Shown: positions 35,899 to 46,381 of the stretch, in pieces
Layout of the letters: each line of letters starts with the position of its first letter
Numbering within the stretch: position 1 is the first letter of the stretch
Source: Affinundibacterium flavidum
Lineage (GTDB): Bacteria; Pseudomonadota; Gammaproteobacteria; Burkholderiales; Burkholderiaceae_D
Direction: 5' to 3'
NCBI RefSeq assembly: GCF_014284175.1
Contig: NZ_JACOGA010000008.1
Location: forward strand, 1 to 64,000
Length of the DNA stretch: 64,000 bases
Translations under genes and position numbers: made by a program
The notes under the pieces: generated by a model
Seen by the model: the letters and a program-made list of their open reading frames with translations, nothing else
What the model was told of the DNA's origin: nothing
The model's database searches: none

Positions 35899-38800
35899 TT
35901 TGGCGTCTTCCTTAAAGTTGCGCAAACGCCACTAGCAATAGTTGTCGCACTCATATTCGTCACAACTGAACTGAAATTAGAACCTGACGTTGTAGCTCGA
36001 TAACTGACTGCCCCACTTGTACAATACGCCTCAAAAGTTATTGATAATGTACAACTTGCTCCTGCTGCCAAGCTAGAAGTACAAGTGCCACTTCCATCAT
36101 TGATAAAATTGCCTGCACTTCCACTCACTGCTGTAAGGGCAAAGTTCAATCCAGTCGCCGCCACCGTACCCACATTTGATATGGTAATTGGCAATGTTTT
36201 TTCAATTCCCTTATTAATCGTACCAAATAGTAAATTTGTCGGACTACTCGTTAGGGTAGTCGTAGTAACCGCTGGAGCCACGACCAAGTTAATGATCAAA
36301 GACATAGCACTTCCCACATCCGGTGCGATCGTCACAGTGCCAAAATAGGTACCGGCGGCTGTGTTGGTTTTGACCGTAACCGTGCCACAAGTTGCGCCAG
36401 CTGCACATGCCCCGGTCGGGCCTGTTACGGTCACGCCATTAATCGTAGAGTAACTAATCGAGTTCGCGGCCATCTGCCCTGTATTCTTGACGGTACAACT
36501 CGTGGTTGCCGCGACTGGGCTAGTAGTTGGGGTCGTGCTGCTACAAGCGCCCAAAGTTATCACTGCGGAACCAGTTGGGACAACACCTTGCGTAGCTGCA
36601 GCATAAGGTGCATTTCCCGCACTTGTACTAATACCAGCAAGACTATTAGGCACCGCATTTTGAACATTAGCTTTTTCCAATCGGCCAAGAATCCAGGCAT
36701 CACCTGCAGTGTTGTCTGTGCGATAAGTATTAGTTGATGTTTTTGTAAAAATCTGCTCTGAACCCAAAGCCGGATCTATACCTTTTGTCACCACAACAAT
36801 TTTTGTGGGGTCACCACTATCGTTAAACGTATTGGTTGTTGTTACACTAGGTAGAACATTGCCTGTGATATCAGTCCCTTCTTCCTTACTGCTATATAAA
36901 TAAGGCTTTTGAACTCGCGCGGATGTTGGGCATGGTACATCACTTGTAGCAGTTGCCTCTGCACCAACACTTGCAGTTTTATCACAATAAACGAAAGTGC
37001 TTCGACTCAACACCTGTGGAGCGCTCAAATTTAGAGCGCCCATTCTTGTTTCAGTCATACTCGCCATACCTGAATAGGCACTTTGAAGATATCGTGTAAA
37101 TACAGTCAAATTTGAACCATCAGGCGCCATATTTTGGCGCCGAGTTTCTCTAAACCCGAGCCAGCCTCTTCCATCATTAGCAACTTTTAATCCAGAGTAA
37201 CTATATTCACTAGTCAATTTACTTGTTCCGACACCGCTATCTGAAACAGTAGTCGCGACCACGTAAGTTGGCATAGTAACGTCGATAATCGGATAGCTAG
37301 CCTTTGACGATGTACCCAAGTCTGTTGTGTAGCGCTTACCGAGCGTACCGCTACTTGAGTTACTCAAAGGAACCCAAGTCAGTGTCGTTGTTAAACCTGT
37401 ACCTGAGACCACAGAGATCAATTGGTCTGGCGGCGTCGCATCAGACTTCACAAACAATAAATTTTTGGTAGCATCACTCGTCGCCGATGGGCTTGACTTA
37501 AGCCTAAGTATCTCGGGACTACCACGCCCTGTAAAATCACCAATAATAAAGTTTGATGTCCCATCAGATTTTCGCAATTGATTGCTTGTTGAAGTGAGAT
37601 TAAAACTAGCATCTAGACTGAAAGATCCATCGCCATTACTAAGATACACGGCATTTTGACTAGGATCATCTTTCCATCGGAGAATATCGGTACGACCATC
37701 ACCATTCATATCGATCAGCACAGTACCGACATTCTGAACAAGCTGCCCATTAAAATCGAACAATTCTTGCCCTGGAGATCTGAGATTAAAGTTGGTGACC
37801 TTCCTGTCCACAGAAATTCCATCCGCGAGATACAGGTTCGTGTCATTTAAACTCGAGTAAATATTCAGACAATCTACTCGCCCGTCACCATTAAAATCTA
37901 ACGCATTTGCGCAACTCAGCCCACTCTGTGCTGTCGATGCACTCGAAAAATTACCGTCTCCGTTAGACAGCCAAACACCACTATTCACGATCAAATCTGT
38001 TGCCCCATCACCATTAGCGTCGACTGTATACGGCTTGCTCCAATAGCTGTACGCACCAATGGCAGGATCGGCATAAACTGAACGGTTCTTCAGATTTGTA
38101 TCCGTCTTCTCCTCAAATCCACCAGTAATTTTTCCAAGAAATACCCGTGTACATGTTTGTGTTGCACATGAAGAATCTAGAGGTGTTGACGGTGCATCTA
38201 TTGGAATATAGACAGATGGAAGAATTGTCGTAACAATATCTAAAAGACCATCATTATTTACGTCAATTAAGTAATAATTACTCCCAGCAGTCACTGTGGT
38301 TCCACGGACTGGACCTGGCTCACAATTTGTGCCTGAACCGGGTATGCAACCATATTTTGGTATACTTTTACTTATAGCTTGAGAGAAATCTATCCCTGTA
38401 ATCTCTTGCGGAGTGAATGAACCATCACCATTCGATTTATACAAAATATTTGTCGTGATACCACAAGGGGTTCCAGTTGACGATACCAATTTACTTAATC
38501 GTAAAATATCTGTCAAACCATCGCCGTTGAAGTCTGACGTGACCGCAGAATAACATCCATTGCTCTTGAATAAATTCTGATCTGTTATATTGAATTTCGC
38601 TGGAGCCGAACCTACTGGCATTTGGTAAAAGCTGCCATCACCTTCGCTACGATAGAGCAAATTCTCCCCGGGATTGTCTGACCAACGAAGAATATCGGTT
38701 CGACCGCTACCAAAAAAATTGCCAGTAATTACGCCATAATTTCCAGTTGTACTATCCATCGTCAAAGTAGATAGCGAACTTAATTTAAAGACCTCATTTG

Positions 38801-39998
38801 ACATGTAACTGGATCCTCCACCGGCCGAATAATTGTAAGTAGTGGGCGGTAAGCAAACAGTTTCACTTGCTCCAGCACATTCCGTAATTTGCTTTACGCG
38901 ACTACGCTTGGTGATTGGTCCATTGTCATATGTTAATTTAATCGTTTTTACATTGACCGCGTTAGCTGGCTTAGGTGATTGCCCTGCGATCCAATTAATA
39001 TAGGTTCTGACACGACTAAGTAACTGAACACTCAAGTTTTTGCTACCTTTATGATATGCCTCTGCGCGATCTTGCACTGCGTCAGCGATAAGTGGGCGCT
39101 CAACATATTCAAAAACTATTTTATTTTTTGGCAACTGACTTGCATTTCCTGTATATCGTATTTCAGACAAATTCCACTCACGCCCAAGATTGCTACCCGT
39201 AGCCGGTACACTGCCCGATGACAAATCCCGCTGTACATATTCAAAATCAATAAAATTACCAACTGTGTCACTTATGCGACTTACTGCCCAAGAAGAAACG
39301 ACAGTCTTGCCTTGTGGGGTAATTAGGGCATTGGAGGTAGCATTGGCGTTAACACCGTATTCAAAAATTTGTCCACTTTTTGTCCAAACACGGAAGTATG
39401 CTGGGCCATTTGCAGCATCGCCACCCGCAGCACCATAAGCACGAATACGTGCATAAATATCTTTTTCTGTCCTATATTCACGTACTAGACCTGTACCACC
39501 AAGGCTATCATTCTGCTGAAAAGGATTCGCTAAAGTGGGTGCCGTATTTATAGCGTTCACAACGGCGCCATTGGCATCCGTCTGAATCAAGCGCTGTCCA
39601 TCCAAACACAGCTTGTCATGGACACTAAACTCCACTCCTCGCCCAACACCGTCGACCAATTTATTTGCGGGACAACGAGATATTGTTGATATCCCTTGAA
39701 TTGTCCATCCATACCCAACTGGACCATTTACTGAACTGCCACTGTAAAGCAATCCGATGTTAGGTGTCATTCCCCCGATACCCGGCGGTACTACAATCGA
39801 ATAGCTATAACTTGGCGTTCCACCAGAGGTGATACTTACTTGGCTATTCGCAGTCAAAGAACAACTAAAAAACAGTATCGAAAAAATAATTTTTGGTGAA
39901 AAACGTGACGAAAAGAAATCATTTAGATGTCCACCAAAGGTTGAAATTGTATTCAAGTTAAAGTGCTCCACATGAAAGAACTGGCGATAGTCAATCAA
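35895..39998 (-). CDS. SpvB/TcdB-like protein with VCBS/FG-GAP repeats and C-terminal Ig-like domains
   Basis: About 1367 residues. The N terminus contains a hydrophobic signal (IIFSILFFSCSLTANSQ). The SpvB-type domain follows (PGIGGMTPNIGLLYSG, GPVGYGWTIQG). The middle has at least five FG-GAP/VCBS calcium-type repeats (DFNGDGLTDIL, DVNNDGLLDIV, DANGDGATDLI, DFNGDGRVDCL, DMNGDGRTDIL) and a TcdB-like middle region (YSYSGLKVANDGRGWLGF). The last 250 residues are choice-of-anchor/HYDIN-type Ig domains (LLFGTINKGIEKTLPITISNVG; CTSSLAAGASCTLSITF). In Tc toxins the same module is joined to RHS repeats and forms the cage lid; here the RHS half is a separate ATGA-coupled gene. The start codon at 39998 is TTG with no good ribosome site, so the true start may be downstream, for example TTG 39956. 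Confidence 0.87.
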   Translation of the reverse strand: MIDYRQFFHVEHFNLNTISTFGGHLNDFFSSRFSPKIIFSILFFSCSLTANSQVSITSGGTPSYSYSIVVPPGIGGMTPNIGLLYSGSSVNGPVGYGWTIQGISTISRCPANKLVDGVGRGVEFSVHDKLCLDGQRLIQTDANGAVVNAINTAPTLANPFQQNDSLGGTGLVREYRTEKDIYARIRAYGAAGGDAANGPAYFRVWTKSGQIFEYGVNANATSNALITPQGKTVVSSWAVSRISDTVGNFIDFEYVQRDLSSGSVPATGSNLGREWNLSEIRYTGNASQLPKNKIVFEYVERPLIADAVQDRAEAYHKGSKNLSVQLLSRVRTYINWIAGQSPKPANAVNVKTIKLTYDNGPITKRSRVKQITECAGASETVCLPPTTYNYSAGGGSSYMSNEVFKLSSLSTLTMDSTTGNYGVITGNFFGSGRTDILRWSDNPGENLLYRSEGDGSFYQMPVGSAPAKFNITDQNLFKSNGCYSAVTSDFNGDGLTDILRLSKLVSSTGTPCGITTNILYKSNGDGSFTPQEITGIDFSQAISKSIPKYGCIPGSGTNCEPGPVRGTTVTAGSNYYLIDVNNDGLLDIVTTILPSVYIPIDAPSTPLDSSCATQTCTRVFLGKITGGFEEKTDTNLKNRSVYADPAIGAYSYWSKPYTVDANGDGATDLIVNSGVWLSNGDGNFSSASTAQSGLSCANALDFNGDGRVDCLNIYSSLNDTNLYLADGISVDRKVTNFNLRSPGQELFDFNGQLVQNVGTVLIDMNGDGRTDILRWKDDPSQNAVYLSNGDGSFSLDASFNLTSTSNQLRKSDGTSNFIIGDFTGRGSPEILRLKSSPSATSDATKNLLFVKSDATPPDQLISVVSGTGLTTTLTWVPLSNSSSGTLGKRYTTDLGTSSKASYPIIDVTMPTYVVATTVSDSGVGTSKLTSEYSYSGLKVANDGRGWLGFRETRRQNMAPDGSNLTVFTRYLQSAYSGMASMTETRMGALNLSAPQVLSRSTFVYCDKTASVGAEATATSDVPCPTSARVQKPYLYSSKEEGTDITGNVLPSVTTTNTFNDSGDPTKIVVVTKGIDPALGSEQIFTKTSTNTYRTDNTAGDAWILGRLEKANVQNAVPNSLAGISTSAGNAPYAAATQGVVPTGSAVITLGACSSTTPTTSPVAATTSCTVKNTGQMAANSISYSTINGVTVTGPTGACAAGATCGTVTVKTNTAAGTYFGTVTIAPDVGSAMSLIINLVVAPAVTTTTLTSSPTNLLFGTINKGIEKTLPITISNVGTVAATGLNFALTAVSGSAGNFINDGSGTCTSSLAAGASCTLSITFEAYCTSGAVSYRATTSGSNFSSVVTNMSATTIASGVCATLRKTPK

Positions 39999-40963
39999 TT
40001 TAAACAGAAAATATTATTAGGCTGTTACACGCATACGCCTGCAATTTTGAAGTTGCTCAATTGCAATTAAGGCAATTAATTATCAAAGCGACGCAATATA
40101 TCACAAAAATCCGTATTAATTGCACTTTATTTAATCAAATGTGACTTTGTTCAGAAATTGAAAAAAACAACAAATAGCACGTGCCAAGCAAGGGCGTCTT
40201 GGAAAAATTTAGGGCGGTAATATTTTGCTGAGGCACTACTAGTGGAGCACAATGCTATACACCAATTGGACTACGCGCACGAGAATATAAATCGGTTTAT
40301 CACCAAAGCTCTGCTCACTGGCATCTAGAATGAGCCAGAGGAGAGTCAACAAGATTAAAGTTACAGATCTTGAAATTTAAAATGGTATTCCTGCAACCTA
40401 AGCTGATGATCTATTCGTAGAGAAGGAATCCTCGGTATTGCCAATACCAGCTATCCTCTAAAGATAAACGAAAACTAATCCTTCAAAACGGCAATTTCAA
40501 ACAGCCAATGTGTATAACCCATCAATTTTTTATTAAGCTGATTTATATTGCTAAAGACAAACCTTAATCTCAAATTACGCATTCACCATACTGCAATGTA
40601 CGTCGTCGGTATGATGGAATAGGCTATCACTTGCGATATGCTCGCTGCTTAGGCTTGATCAAGGATCATGTGCATTTTATTTAATGGGGCTCACCCATAA
40701 GAATAACGCGGCATCAGTTTACAGCCCAGACGTTGACTATGGCAGTCAAGTTACGCGTGAATGGTGTGATTATTGAAAAATAACCTGCATTTTTCTGAAA
40801 GTCTTCGCGACTTGAAGGGGAAGTCCGCAGAGTTCAGTCAATCTACTTCAATCTATGCATCTAAAACAGAAGTTATCAATCCCTTGCAAAGATCTTTATA
40901 AATATCCATCCACGCCTCCCTATGTTGTATCTGACACTTGAACCTCAACAGCGTCAAATCATC
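39999..40963. other. 965-bp gene-free region upstream of the SpvB/RHS locus
   Basis: No frame on either strand looks coding. It must hold the promoter of the SpvB/RHS operon, nearest 40000-40200, which is A+T-rich. Some phrases around 40590-40690 could derive from a decayed transposase-like gene, but the match is too weak to call. It separates an A+T-rich accessory block from the ubiquinone housekeeping genes and may mark the edge of an acquired region. Confidence 0.45.
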
Positions 40964-41587
40964 TCACCTTCGCTGCCAAACCTGCCAGCGTTCTTTACCT
41001 TCAAACACCGCCAGCGAATCACTCACATCAGTATCTTCCAAGCACGTAAAATGCTGTTGTATTAATGTCTGAAATTCCTGAGGATGCGTACGAAAAGGCG
41101 GACCTTTTTTGCTAGCGCCCTCGGTATCGTCCAGCAGAAAAAAACCTATTAATTTAGCCCCAATCGGCAACAGCGCCGCCCATCGTTCCACCACTGCACC
41201 ACGCATCGCAGGTGGCAGAGCACAGAAGAACGCGCGCTCATAAATCAGTGTCAGCGGGTGATCAGGAGCAAACTCAAAAAAATCAGCTTGTTGTACACGT
41301 TCAGCCCATTTTCCGACTTGCGATTTTGCTGTGGCTACCGCAGTACTTGAAAAATCAATCGCGGTAACTTGCCAACCCGCTTCGGATAAAAATCCTAATT
41401 CATGCGCATGACCGCATCCTGGGATCAAGCAGTTGTGCACCACCTCGGCACTCCGCTTTGATTCAGCGACAAAATTTCTCAATTCCTGCGGCACAGCACC
41501 GAGATTCCAGGGAGTAAATCCTTGTTGAAAGCGCTCATCCCAAAACTCTGGATGATTCGGATCACGGCTAAAAAATTGCGGTGTCAT
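40964..41587 (-). CDS. SAM-dependent methyltransferase, thiopurine S-methyltransferase (TPMT) family
   Basis: 207 residues. [16 protein letters not shown] near residue 15 is the TPMT-family entry motif. [15 protein letters not shown] is the SAM-binding glycine loop (motif I), [11 protein letters not shown] is motif II and [13 protein letters not shown] is motif IV. Family members methylate thiols, selenium/tellurium compounds or halides; the substrate here cannot be read from sequence. Its ATG overlaps the ubiB stop by 4 bases, so it is the last gene of the ubiJ-ubiB transcript. A role in ubiquinone synthesis is not implied by the family. Confidence 0.88.
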   Translation of the reverse strand: MTPQFFSRDPNHPEFWDERFQQGFTPWNLGAVPQELRNFVAESKRSAEVVHNCLIPGCGHAHELGFLSEAGWQVTAIDFSSTAVATAKSQVGKWAERVQQADFFEFAPDHPLTLIYERAFFCALPPAMRGAVVERWAALLPIGAKLIGFFLLDDTEGASKKGPPFRTHPQEFQTLIQQHFTCLEDTDVSDSLAVFEGKERWQVWQRR

Positions 41588-43155
41588 GGAGCCGGAAGCA
41601 TAAAAAAGTTCACATAAGAAAACGCCAGAATAACGCCAGCCAACACACCGACGCCCACATAAATGATGGTGCGTAATAAGGAGTTGGTCGCGCGTTGTTC
41701 GGCGATCAAACTCGCCAACAATGCATCATTATTGCCTCCGTCAGCGGCACGACTCAAAGCCTGATGCGCTAGCCGTGGCAATTGCGGGAAGATATGGCTG
41801 TAGCGCGGCGCTTCCGCTTTCAGTTTATCAATCAAACCGCGCCAGCCAACTTGTTCACTCATCCAACGTTCGAGATAAGGTTTCGCAGTTTTCCAAAGAT
41901 CCAAATCAGGATCAAGTTGACGCCCCAGGCCTTCAATATTGAGTAAAGTTTTTTGCAGCAAAACTAGTTGTGGTTGCACTTCTACATTAAAACGGCGCGA
42001 GGTTTGGAATAGGCGCAATAGAACCTGACCAAATGAAATATCTTTCAGCGGGCGATCAAAAATAGGTTCACAGCAAGCCCGTACCGCGGCTTCCAGCTCA
42101 TCCACACGGGTTTCCTTGGGTGCCCAGCCCGATTCTATATGCGCCTCAGCCACACGCTTATAATCGCGACGGAAGAAGGCTAAAAAATTCTGAGACAAAT
42201 AATCTTTATCGTAGTCATTGAGCGTGCCAACAATACCAAAATCGAGTGCGATGTAACGCCCTAAAGTAGCAGGTTCGGTCGAGACCAAAATATTTCCCGG
42301 ATGCATATCTGCATGAAAGAATCCGTCGCGAAAAATCTGGGTAAAGAAAATCGTCACACCATCACGCGACAGCTTCGCGAGATCAACACCGGCTTCCTGC
42401 AGCTTATCGATTTGCGAAATCGGTATACCTTTCATGCGCTCCATCACGATCACCGATGGCGAGCACAAATCCCAATACATTTCAGGCACGATCAATAAAT
42501 CCGAATCAGCAAAGTTACGTCGCAACTGACTACCATTTGCGGCTTCGCGCATCAAATCTAATTCATCGTGCAGATACTTATCAAATTCACCGACGACTTC
42601 TTTGGCTTTCAAACGCTTGCCATCCGCCCATAAAAACTCTAACCAGCTGGCGGCAATTTTCATGAGGGCGACATCGCGATCGATGGTTTCTTTCATGCCT
42701 GGGCGCAGCACTTTCACCGCGGCTTCACGACCATCTTTTAAAGTCGCGAAATGGACTTGAGCGATTGAGGCGGACGCCACAGGTACACGTTCAAAACTGG
42801 CAAACAATTCGTCTGGATGCTTACCGAGAGATTTCGTAATTTGCGCAATCGCCAGATCTGGATCAAACGAAGGCACGCGGTCTTGCAACAGTGCCAGTTC
42901 ATTCGCGATATCCGGTGGCATTAAATCACGACGGGTCGACAGCACTTGTCCAAATTTGACGAAGATAGGGCCGAGATCTTCTAAAGACTTACGCAGACGC
43001 TCGCCACGCGGTGCAGACAGGTCGCGCCAAAAAAGCAAAGCTTTGATCGCTTTGGCCGTGCGCGGTATGCGCAAGCCCGACATGGCGATTTCATCGATGC
43101 CGTATTTCAGAACGATGCGAACAATTTTAAACAAGCGTAGGGAATTTAAAATCAT
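41584..43155 (-). CDS. ubiB: Ubiquinone biosynthesis protein UbiB (atypical kinase/ATPase)
   Basis: 523 residues of the ABC1/ADCK family. The [14 protein letters not shown] motif near residue 47 is the family's KxGQ element. Others are ASASIAQVH (the alanine-rich loop), the catalytic-type HADMHPGN and the metal-binding LDFG. Two C-terminal transmembrane helices end the protein ([20 protein letters not shown]). UbiB is needed for aerobic ubiquinone synthesis and probably helps extract lipid intermediates from the membrane. It is coupled to ubiJ (4-base overlap) and to the methyltransferase gene downstream. Confidence 0.96.
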   Translation of the reverse strand: MILNSLRLFKIVRIVLKYGIDEIAMSGLRIPRTAKAIKALLFWRDLSAPRGERLRKSLEDLGPIFVKFGQVLSTRRDLMPPDIANELALLQDRVPSFDPDLAIAQITKSLGKHPDELFASFERVPVASASIAQVHFATLKDGREAAVKVLRPGMKETIDRDVALMKIAASWLEFLWADGKRLKAKEVVGEFDKYLHDELDLMREAANGSQLRRNFADSDLLIVPEMYWDLCSPSVIVMERMKGIPISQIDKLQEAGVDLAKLSRDGVTIFFTQIFRDGFFHADMHPGNILVSTEPATLGRYIALDFGIVGTLNDYDKDYLSQNFLAFFRRDYKRVAEAHIESGWAPKETRVDELEAAVRACCEPIFDRPLKDISFGQVLLRLFQTSRRFNVEVQPQLVLLQKTLLNIEGLGRQLDPDLDLWKTAKPYLERWMSEQVGWRGLIDKLKAEAPRYSHIFPQLPRLAHQALSRAADGGNNDALLASLIAEQRATNSLLRTIIYVGVGVLAGVILAFSYVNFFMLPAP

Positions 43156-43757
43156 TGCTTAACTACCTTCATTTTTTCTAATCTTTCTATTCTCTCTAAG
43201 CGCTTCATTAAACGTTCAACATCGTCACGAGTTTTGTTCACTTGTTCACCAAAGGCTCGTACCGCTTGCGGACGCACCAGCATAGGATTTTCTTCTAAAA
43301 AATATTCGGCCAGATTTTCTTGCAGGCTTTGATGCGTGCGTTTCGCACTTTCAAGGATACCTTTACCGGTCGCAACCATGCGCACTGCGGCAACATCACC
43401 AAATAATTTACTCAAATCTTCTTCCGCTTCCCAGCGTAAATCTTGACTCAATTGCGACAAGGTATTCGCAAAGTCAGCATCGCCTTCTATCTTCACGTAG
43501 GACACCGCGCGTTCACGATTTTGCGCAATCAATGGCAGATCTGCTGGCTTGATTCTTAAAATTACCTGATCAGGATTCGTATCGCTTTTGTCTTCAGCAG
43601 CTTGCAATAGGCCATCCGCATCGACTTTCACACGCAACTGGAATAGTTCGATATCAATACAGGCAGTCTTACCCGCATGCTTCTGTAAGCGCGCCGCAGC
43701 CCAAGGCTCTTGCGCCAACAAATGATTTACAGACAGGATAAAGGGAGTGGAAATCAT
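43152..43757 (-). CDS. ubiJ: Ubiquinone biosynthesis accessory factor UbiJ (SCP2 domain)
   Basis: 201 residues. The N-terminal SCP2-like lipid-binding domain runs to about residue 115 ([40 protein letters not shown]), and a C-terminal coiled coil contains [19 protein letters not shown]. UbiJ scaffolds the soluble ubiquinone-synthesis complex and binds the hydrophobic precursors. Position immediately upstream of ubiB with a 4-base overlap supports the name. The promoter should lie close to the terminator hairpin at 43764-43799. Confidence 0.93.
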   Translation of the reverse strand: MISTPFILSVNHLLAQEPWAAARLQKHAGKTACIDIELFQLRVKVDADGLLQAAEDKSDTNPDQVILRIKPADLPLIAQNRERAVSYVKIEGDADFANTLSQLSQDLRWEAEEDLSKLFGDVAAVRMVATGKGILESAKRTHQSLQENLAEYFLEENPMLVRPQAVRAFGEQVNKTRDDVERLMKRLERIERLEKMKVVKQ

Positions 43758-43763
43758 AAGAGT

Positions 43764-43799
43764 AAAATAAAAAAACCGCGCATGACATCATGCGCGGTT
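43764..43799 (-). terminator. Intrinsic terminator downstream of the Tim44-domain gene
   Basis: AACCGCGCATGA (43774-43785) pairs with TCATGCGCGGTT (43788-43799), a 12-bp stem with a 2-base gap at the apex. On the minus strand it is followed by TTTTTTTATTTT. It sits just 7 bases before the ubiJ start, so it separates ubiJ-ubiB from the upstream gene unless it also acts as a leader structure. Confidence 0.9.
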
Positions 43800-43919
43800 C
43801 TTAGTTTAACAGCAAACCTTTAAAACACCTTAAAACTCAGTGGTTTAGCTTGTTCGAAAACAAATTTGTTCGCTGCCCAAACAGTATCAAAACAGTGTTG
43901 AAACGGTATTAAGACTATA

Positions 43920-44879
43920 TTAATTTAGTTGTTGAATACCAGCCAACAACCAGCCAGATTGACCATTGACCGGTTTCGCCAGGTTCCAGACCTCGGCAAA
44001 TGGTTCTGCCATCGTCGCGCCACCTTCTTTAATCATGCCTGTGAATTTAACACTAGCAAGATAGTCATAAGTTTGCGTTTCCAAACCTAAGAATTCAGCC
44101 TCTAAGCTAACGACATCCGTTTCATTCTTCGCATTGCCACGATCTTGCAATTCCAGTTTCATTTCAGCGAACATTTCCGGCGATGTGAATTCACGGATAT
44201 CATTAATATCACCACGATCCCATGCAGCCTGCAAACGGATGTAATTCGATTTAGCAGAACGTAAGAAAGCAGCAACGTCGAAATCTGCTGGCACTGTCCA
44301 AGTACCTTGGTTCGCTACCGGTGCCGAACCAGTACTGTTCAAATTTGCAGTGCTTACTGACGCTGGCGTAAATGCAGCAGGTGCTTGCTGAGCCGGATTA
44401 ATGCGAGAACCAATTTCTGGCAAACTATTATTATTCGGCACACCGGCATACGCTGGTTGCTGATTAAACATACTTGGTGCTGCACCATCCTTTTTGCGAG
44501 TGAACAAGCGGAACAAGAAGAACACGGCAAAACCTATCAAGGCAAACGTCAGGATAGAACCCATAGCACTAGCCAATCCACCGCCCATACCCAGGGAAGA
44601 GAACAAGCCTGCCAACAAAGCACCACCAATCAAACCGCCAACGATACCTTTCCAAGGAATTGATGGCTTAGGTGGAACTGCCGGCGTTGCTGCATTCGGT
44701 GCACCCGGTTTCGCCGCTTGCGCAGGATTTGCTGTGGTCGCTGGCGGTGCTTTTTGTGTCACATTGCTAGACTGACGACCGAACGAGCTACGCTTACCCA
44801 TACGCTGCGCATCGGCATCAGCGACTACCATGGTCATCGCACCCAACATTAACATCAAACTTAAGAAAATTTTATTCAT
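43920..44879 (-). CDS. Tim44-like domain membrane protein
   Basis: 319 residues. A signal peptide (MNKIFLSLMLMLGAMTMVVADA) is followed by a basic Gly/Ser stretch (AQRMGKRSSFGRQSS) and an Ala/Pro-rich linker. Two adjacent hydrophobic helices (IVGGLIGGALLAGLFSSLG and SILTFALIGFAVFFLFRLF) precede another linker. The C-terminal Tim44-like domain spans about 200-319 (FLRSAKSNYIRLQAAWDRGD; FTSPEMFAEMKLEL). Function in bacteria is not established. Its location between ubiE and ubiJ is a known arrangement in Burkholderiales. Confidence 0.9.
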   Translation of the reverse strand: MNKIFLSLMLMLGAMTMVVADADAQRMGKRSSFGRQSSNVTQKAPPATTANPAQAAKPGAPNAATPAVPPKPSIPWKGIVGGLIGGALLAGLFSSLGMGGGLASAMGSILTFALIGFAVFFLFRLFTRKKDGAAPSMFNQQPAYAGVPNNNSLPEIGSRINPAQQAPAAFTPASVSTANLNSTGSAPVANQGTWTVPADFDVAAFLRSAKSNYIRLQAAWDRGDINDIREFTSPEMFAEMKLELQDRGNAKNETDVVSLEAEFLGLETQTYDYLASVKFTGMIKEGGATMAEPFAEVWNLAKPVNGQSGWLLAGIQQLN

Positions 44880-44974
44880 ACGAATTTCTCCAATTTCTAC
44901 AACAAATCATCGGCGACATCGCCAACAAAAATTTCTACCTACAATTTACTTTATAACTTAGTTCACAACTGCGC

Positions 44975-45745
44975 TTACAACTTAATTCCGGTATGCAATG
45001 CCGCCACACCTGCCGTCAAATTAAAATATTCCACACGTTCTAAACCAGCTTCTTGCATCATGGTTTTTAAGGTTTCCTGATCGGGATGCATGCGTATCGA
45101 TTCGGCTAAATAACGATAACTATCGGCATCATTCGCGATCTTTTGCCCTAACCATGGCAAAATCTTAAACGAATACAAGTCATACGGCTTTTGCAAAACC
45201 TCGGGCACTTTCGAAAACTCTAACACCAACAATTTTCCGCCCGGCTTCAAAACCCGGCGCATTTCTGCCAGTGCCTGATCTTTGTGCGTCATATTGCGCA
45301 AACCAAATGCGACACTAACGCGATCAAAATAATTATCCGGGAAAGGTAACTTCTCGGCGTCACACAATAAAGTGGGGGTAATCAAACCTTTATTCAAGAG
45401 ACGATCACGACCGACTCGTAACATCGACTCATTGATATCGGTATGCCAAACCTCGCCTGTCTTACCTGCCTTCTTTACAAATTCTTTTGCCAGATCGCCC
45501 GTGCCACCAGCAATATCCAACACTTTAAAACCAGGACGTACGCCCGCTTGGGCAATCGTGAAAATTTTCCAAATGCGGTGCAAACCCGCCGACATCAGAT
45601 CATTCATCACGTCATATTTAGCTGCCACCGAGTGGAAAACTTCCGCCACTTTATGAACTTTTTCTTCTTCGGCCACCGTGGTGTAACCGAAATGGGTAGT
45701 GCTTTCGGCTTGCACTCCATCTACTTTATTTGCTTGCTCACTCAT
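44975..45745 (-). CDS. ubiE: Ubiquinone/menaquinone C-methyltransferase UbiE
   Basis: About 256 residues from ATG 45745 ([10 protein letters not shown]); a GTG at 45790 would add 15 residues but gives a longer protein than the usual 250. Class I SAM methyltransferase landmarks are [30 protein letters not shown] (SAM loop), [25 protein letters not shown] and [12 protein letters not shown], all diagnostic for UbiE. It methylates the benzoquinol ring in ubiquinone synthesis. It lies between a DUF971 gene and the Tim44-domain gene. Confidence 0.95.
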   Translation of the reverse strand: MSEQANKVDGVQAESTTHFGYTTVAEEEKVHKVAEVFHSVAAKYDVMNDLMSAGLHRIWKIFTIAQAGVRPGFKVLDIAGGTGDLAKEFVKKAGKTGEVWHTDINESMLRVGRDRLLNKGLITPTLLCDAEKLPFPDNYFDRVSVAFGLRNMTHKDQALAEMRRVLKPGGKLLVLEFSKVPEVLQKPYDLYSFKILPWLGQKIANDADSYRYLAESIRMHPDQETLKTMMQEAGLERVEYFNLTAGVAALHTGIKL

Positions 45746-45921
45746 CTTGATACTCTGCAGAGAATTAAGGGATAAACCGAGATTTTCCACGCTGGCGTTC
45801 AGACTTGTCGACGAGACTGAACGTGCGATAAGGAAATCGACAGGCGGGATTATAGAGCCGAATCAGGAGTCTGACCCGGACTTAAGTCAATATTTCTGCG
45901 GTAGAAATTTCTGAAAATTAC

Positions 45922-46353
45922 CTATGAACCGCATTTTGATCCAACTTTTGGTGCTGGAATGGCATCACGACCAGCCTCACCCGCATAGTCCGCAGCTTGC
46001 AGGCGTGCTAAATAGTCTTGCCACAATGCTGCTTGATGCATGCCCAGCCAGTACAAATATTCCCAAGTAAAGATCCCGGTGCTGTGATCATCGGTGAAAA
46101 TCGGCTTAATCGCGTAATTACCGACGGGTTCTATGCCGGTAATGCTGACCAAGCGCTTACCGATTTGCAAAACTTCCTGACCTTCACCATGACCGCGCAC
46201 TTCTGCTGAGGGTGAGTACACGCGCATTAATTCAAACGGCAATTCGAAACGTTTGCCGTCGTCGAACTCGACTTCTAACAAGCGCGATACTGTTCTGGCG
46301 TTGAGTGCTGTTGGGTGAACTTTGTGGGAAATCGGGGGTGGTAGATTACTCAT
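45922..46353 (-). CDS. DUF971 domain protein (gamma-butyrobetaine hydroxylase-like N-terminal domain)
   Basis: 143 residues. The DUF971 fold is recognisable from RTVSRLLEVEFDDGKRFELPFELMRVYSPSAE (in parts), VRGHGEGQEVLQIGKR, VGNYAIKPIFTDDHSTGIFTWEYLYWLG. It may have a metal-binding or scaffold role; proteins with this domain occur near iron-sulfur and quinone genes. It is encoded immediately upstream of ubiE on the same strand, a common Burkholderiales pairing. Enzymatic activity is not expected because the C-terminal dioxygenase domain is absent. Confidence 0.92.
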   Translation of the reverse strand: MSNLPPPISHKVHPTALNARTVSRLLEVEFDDGKRFELPFELMRVYSPSAEVRGHGEGQEVLQIGKRLVSITGIEPVGNYAIKPIFTDDHSTGIFTWEYLYWLGMHQAALWQDYLARLQAADYAGEAGRDAIPAPKVGSKCGS

Positions 46354-46381
46354 GATTTTTCTAATACTTTATAAAATCTTT

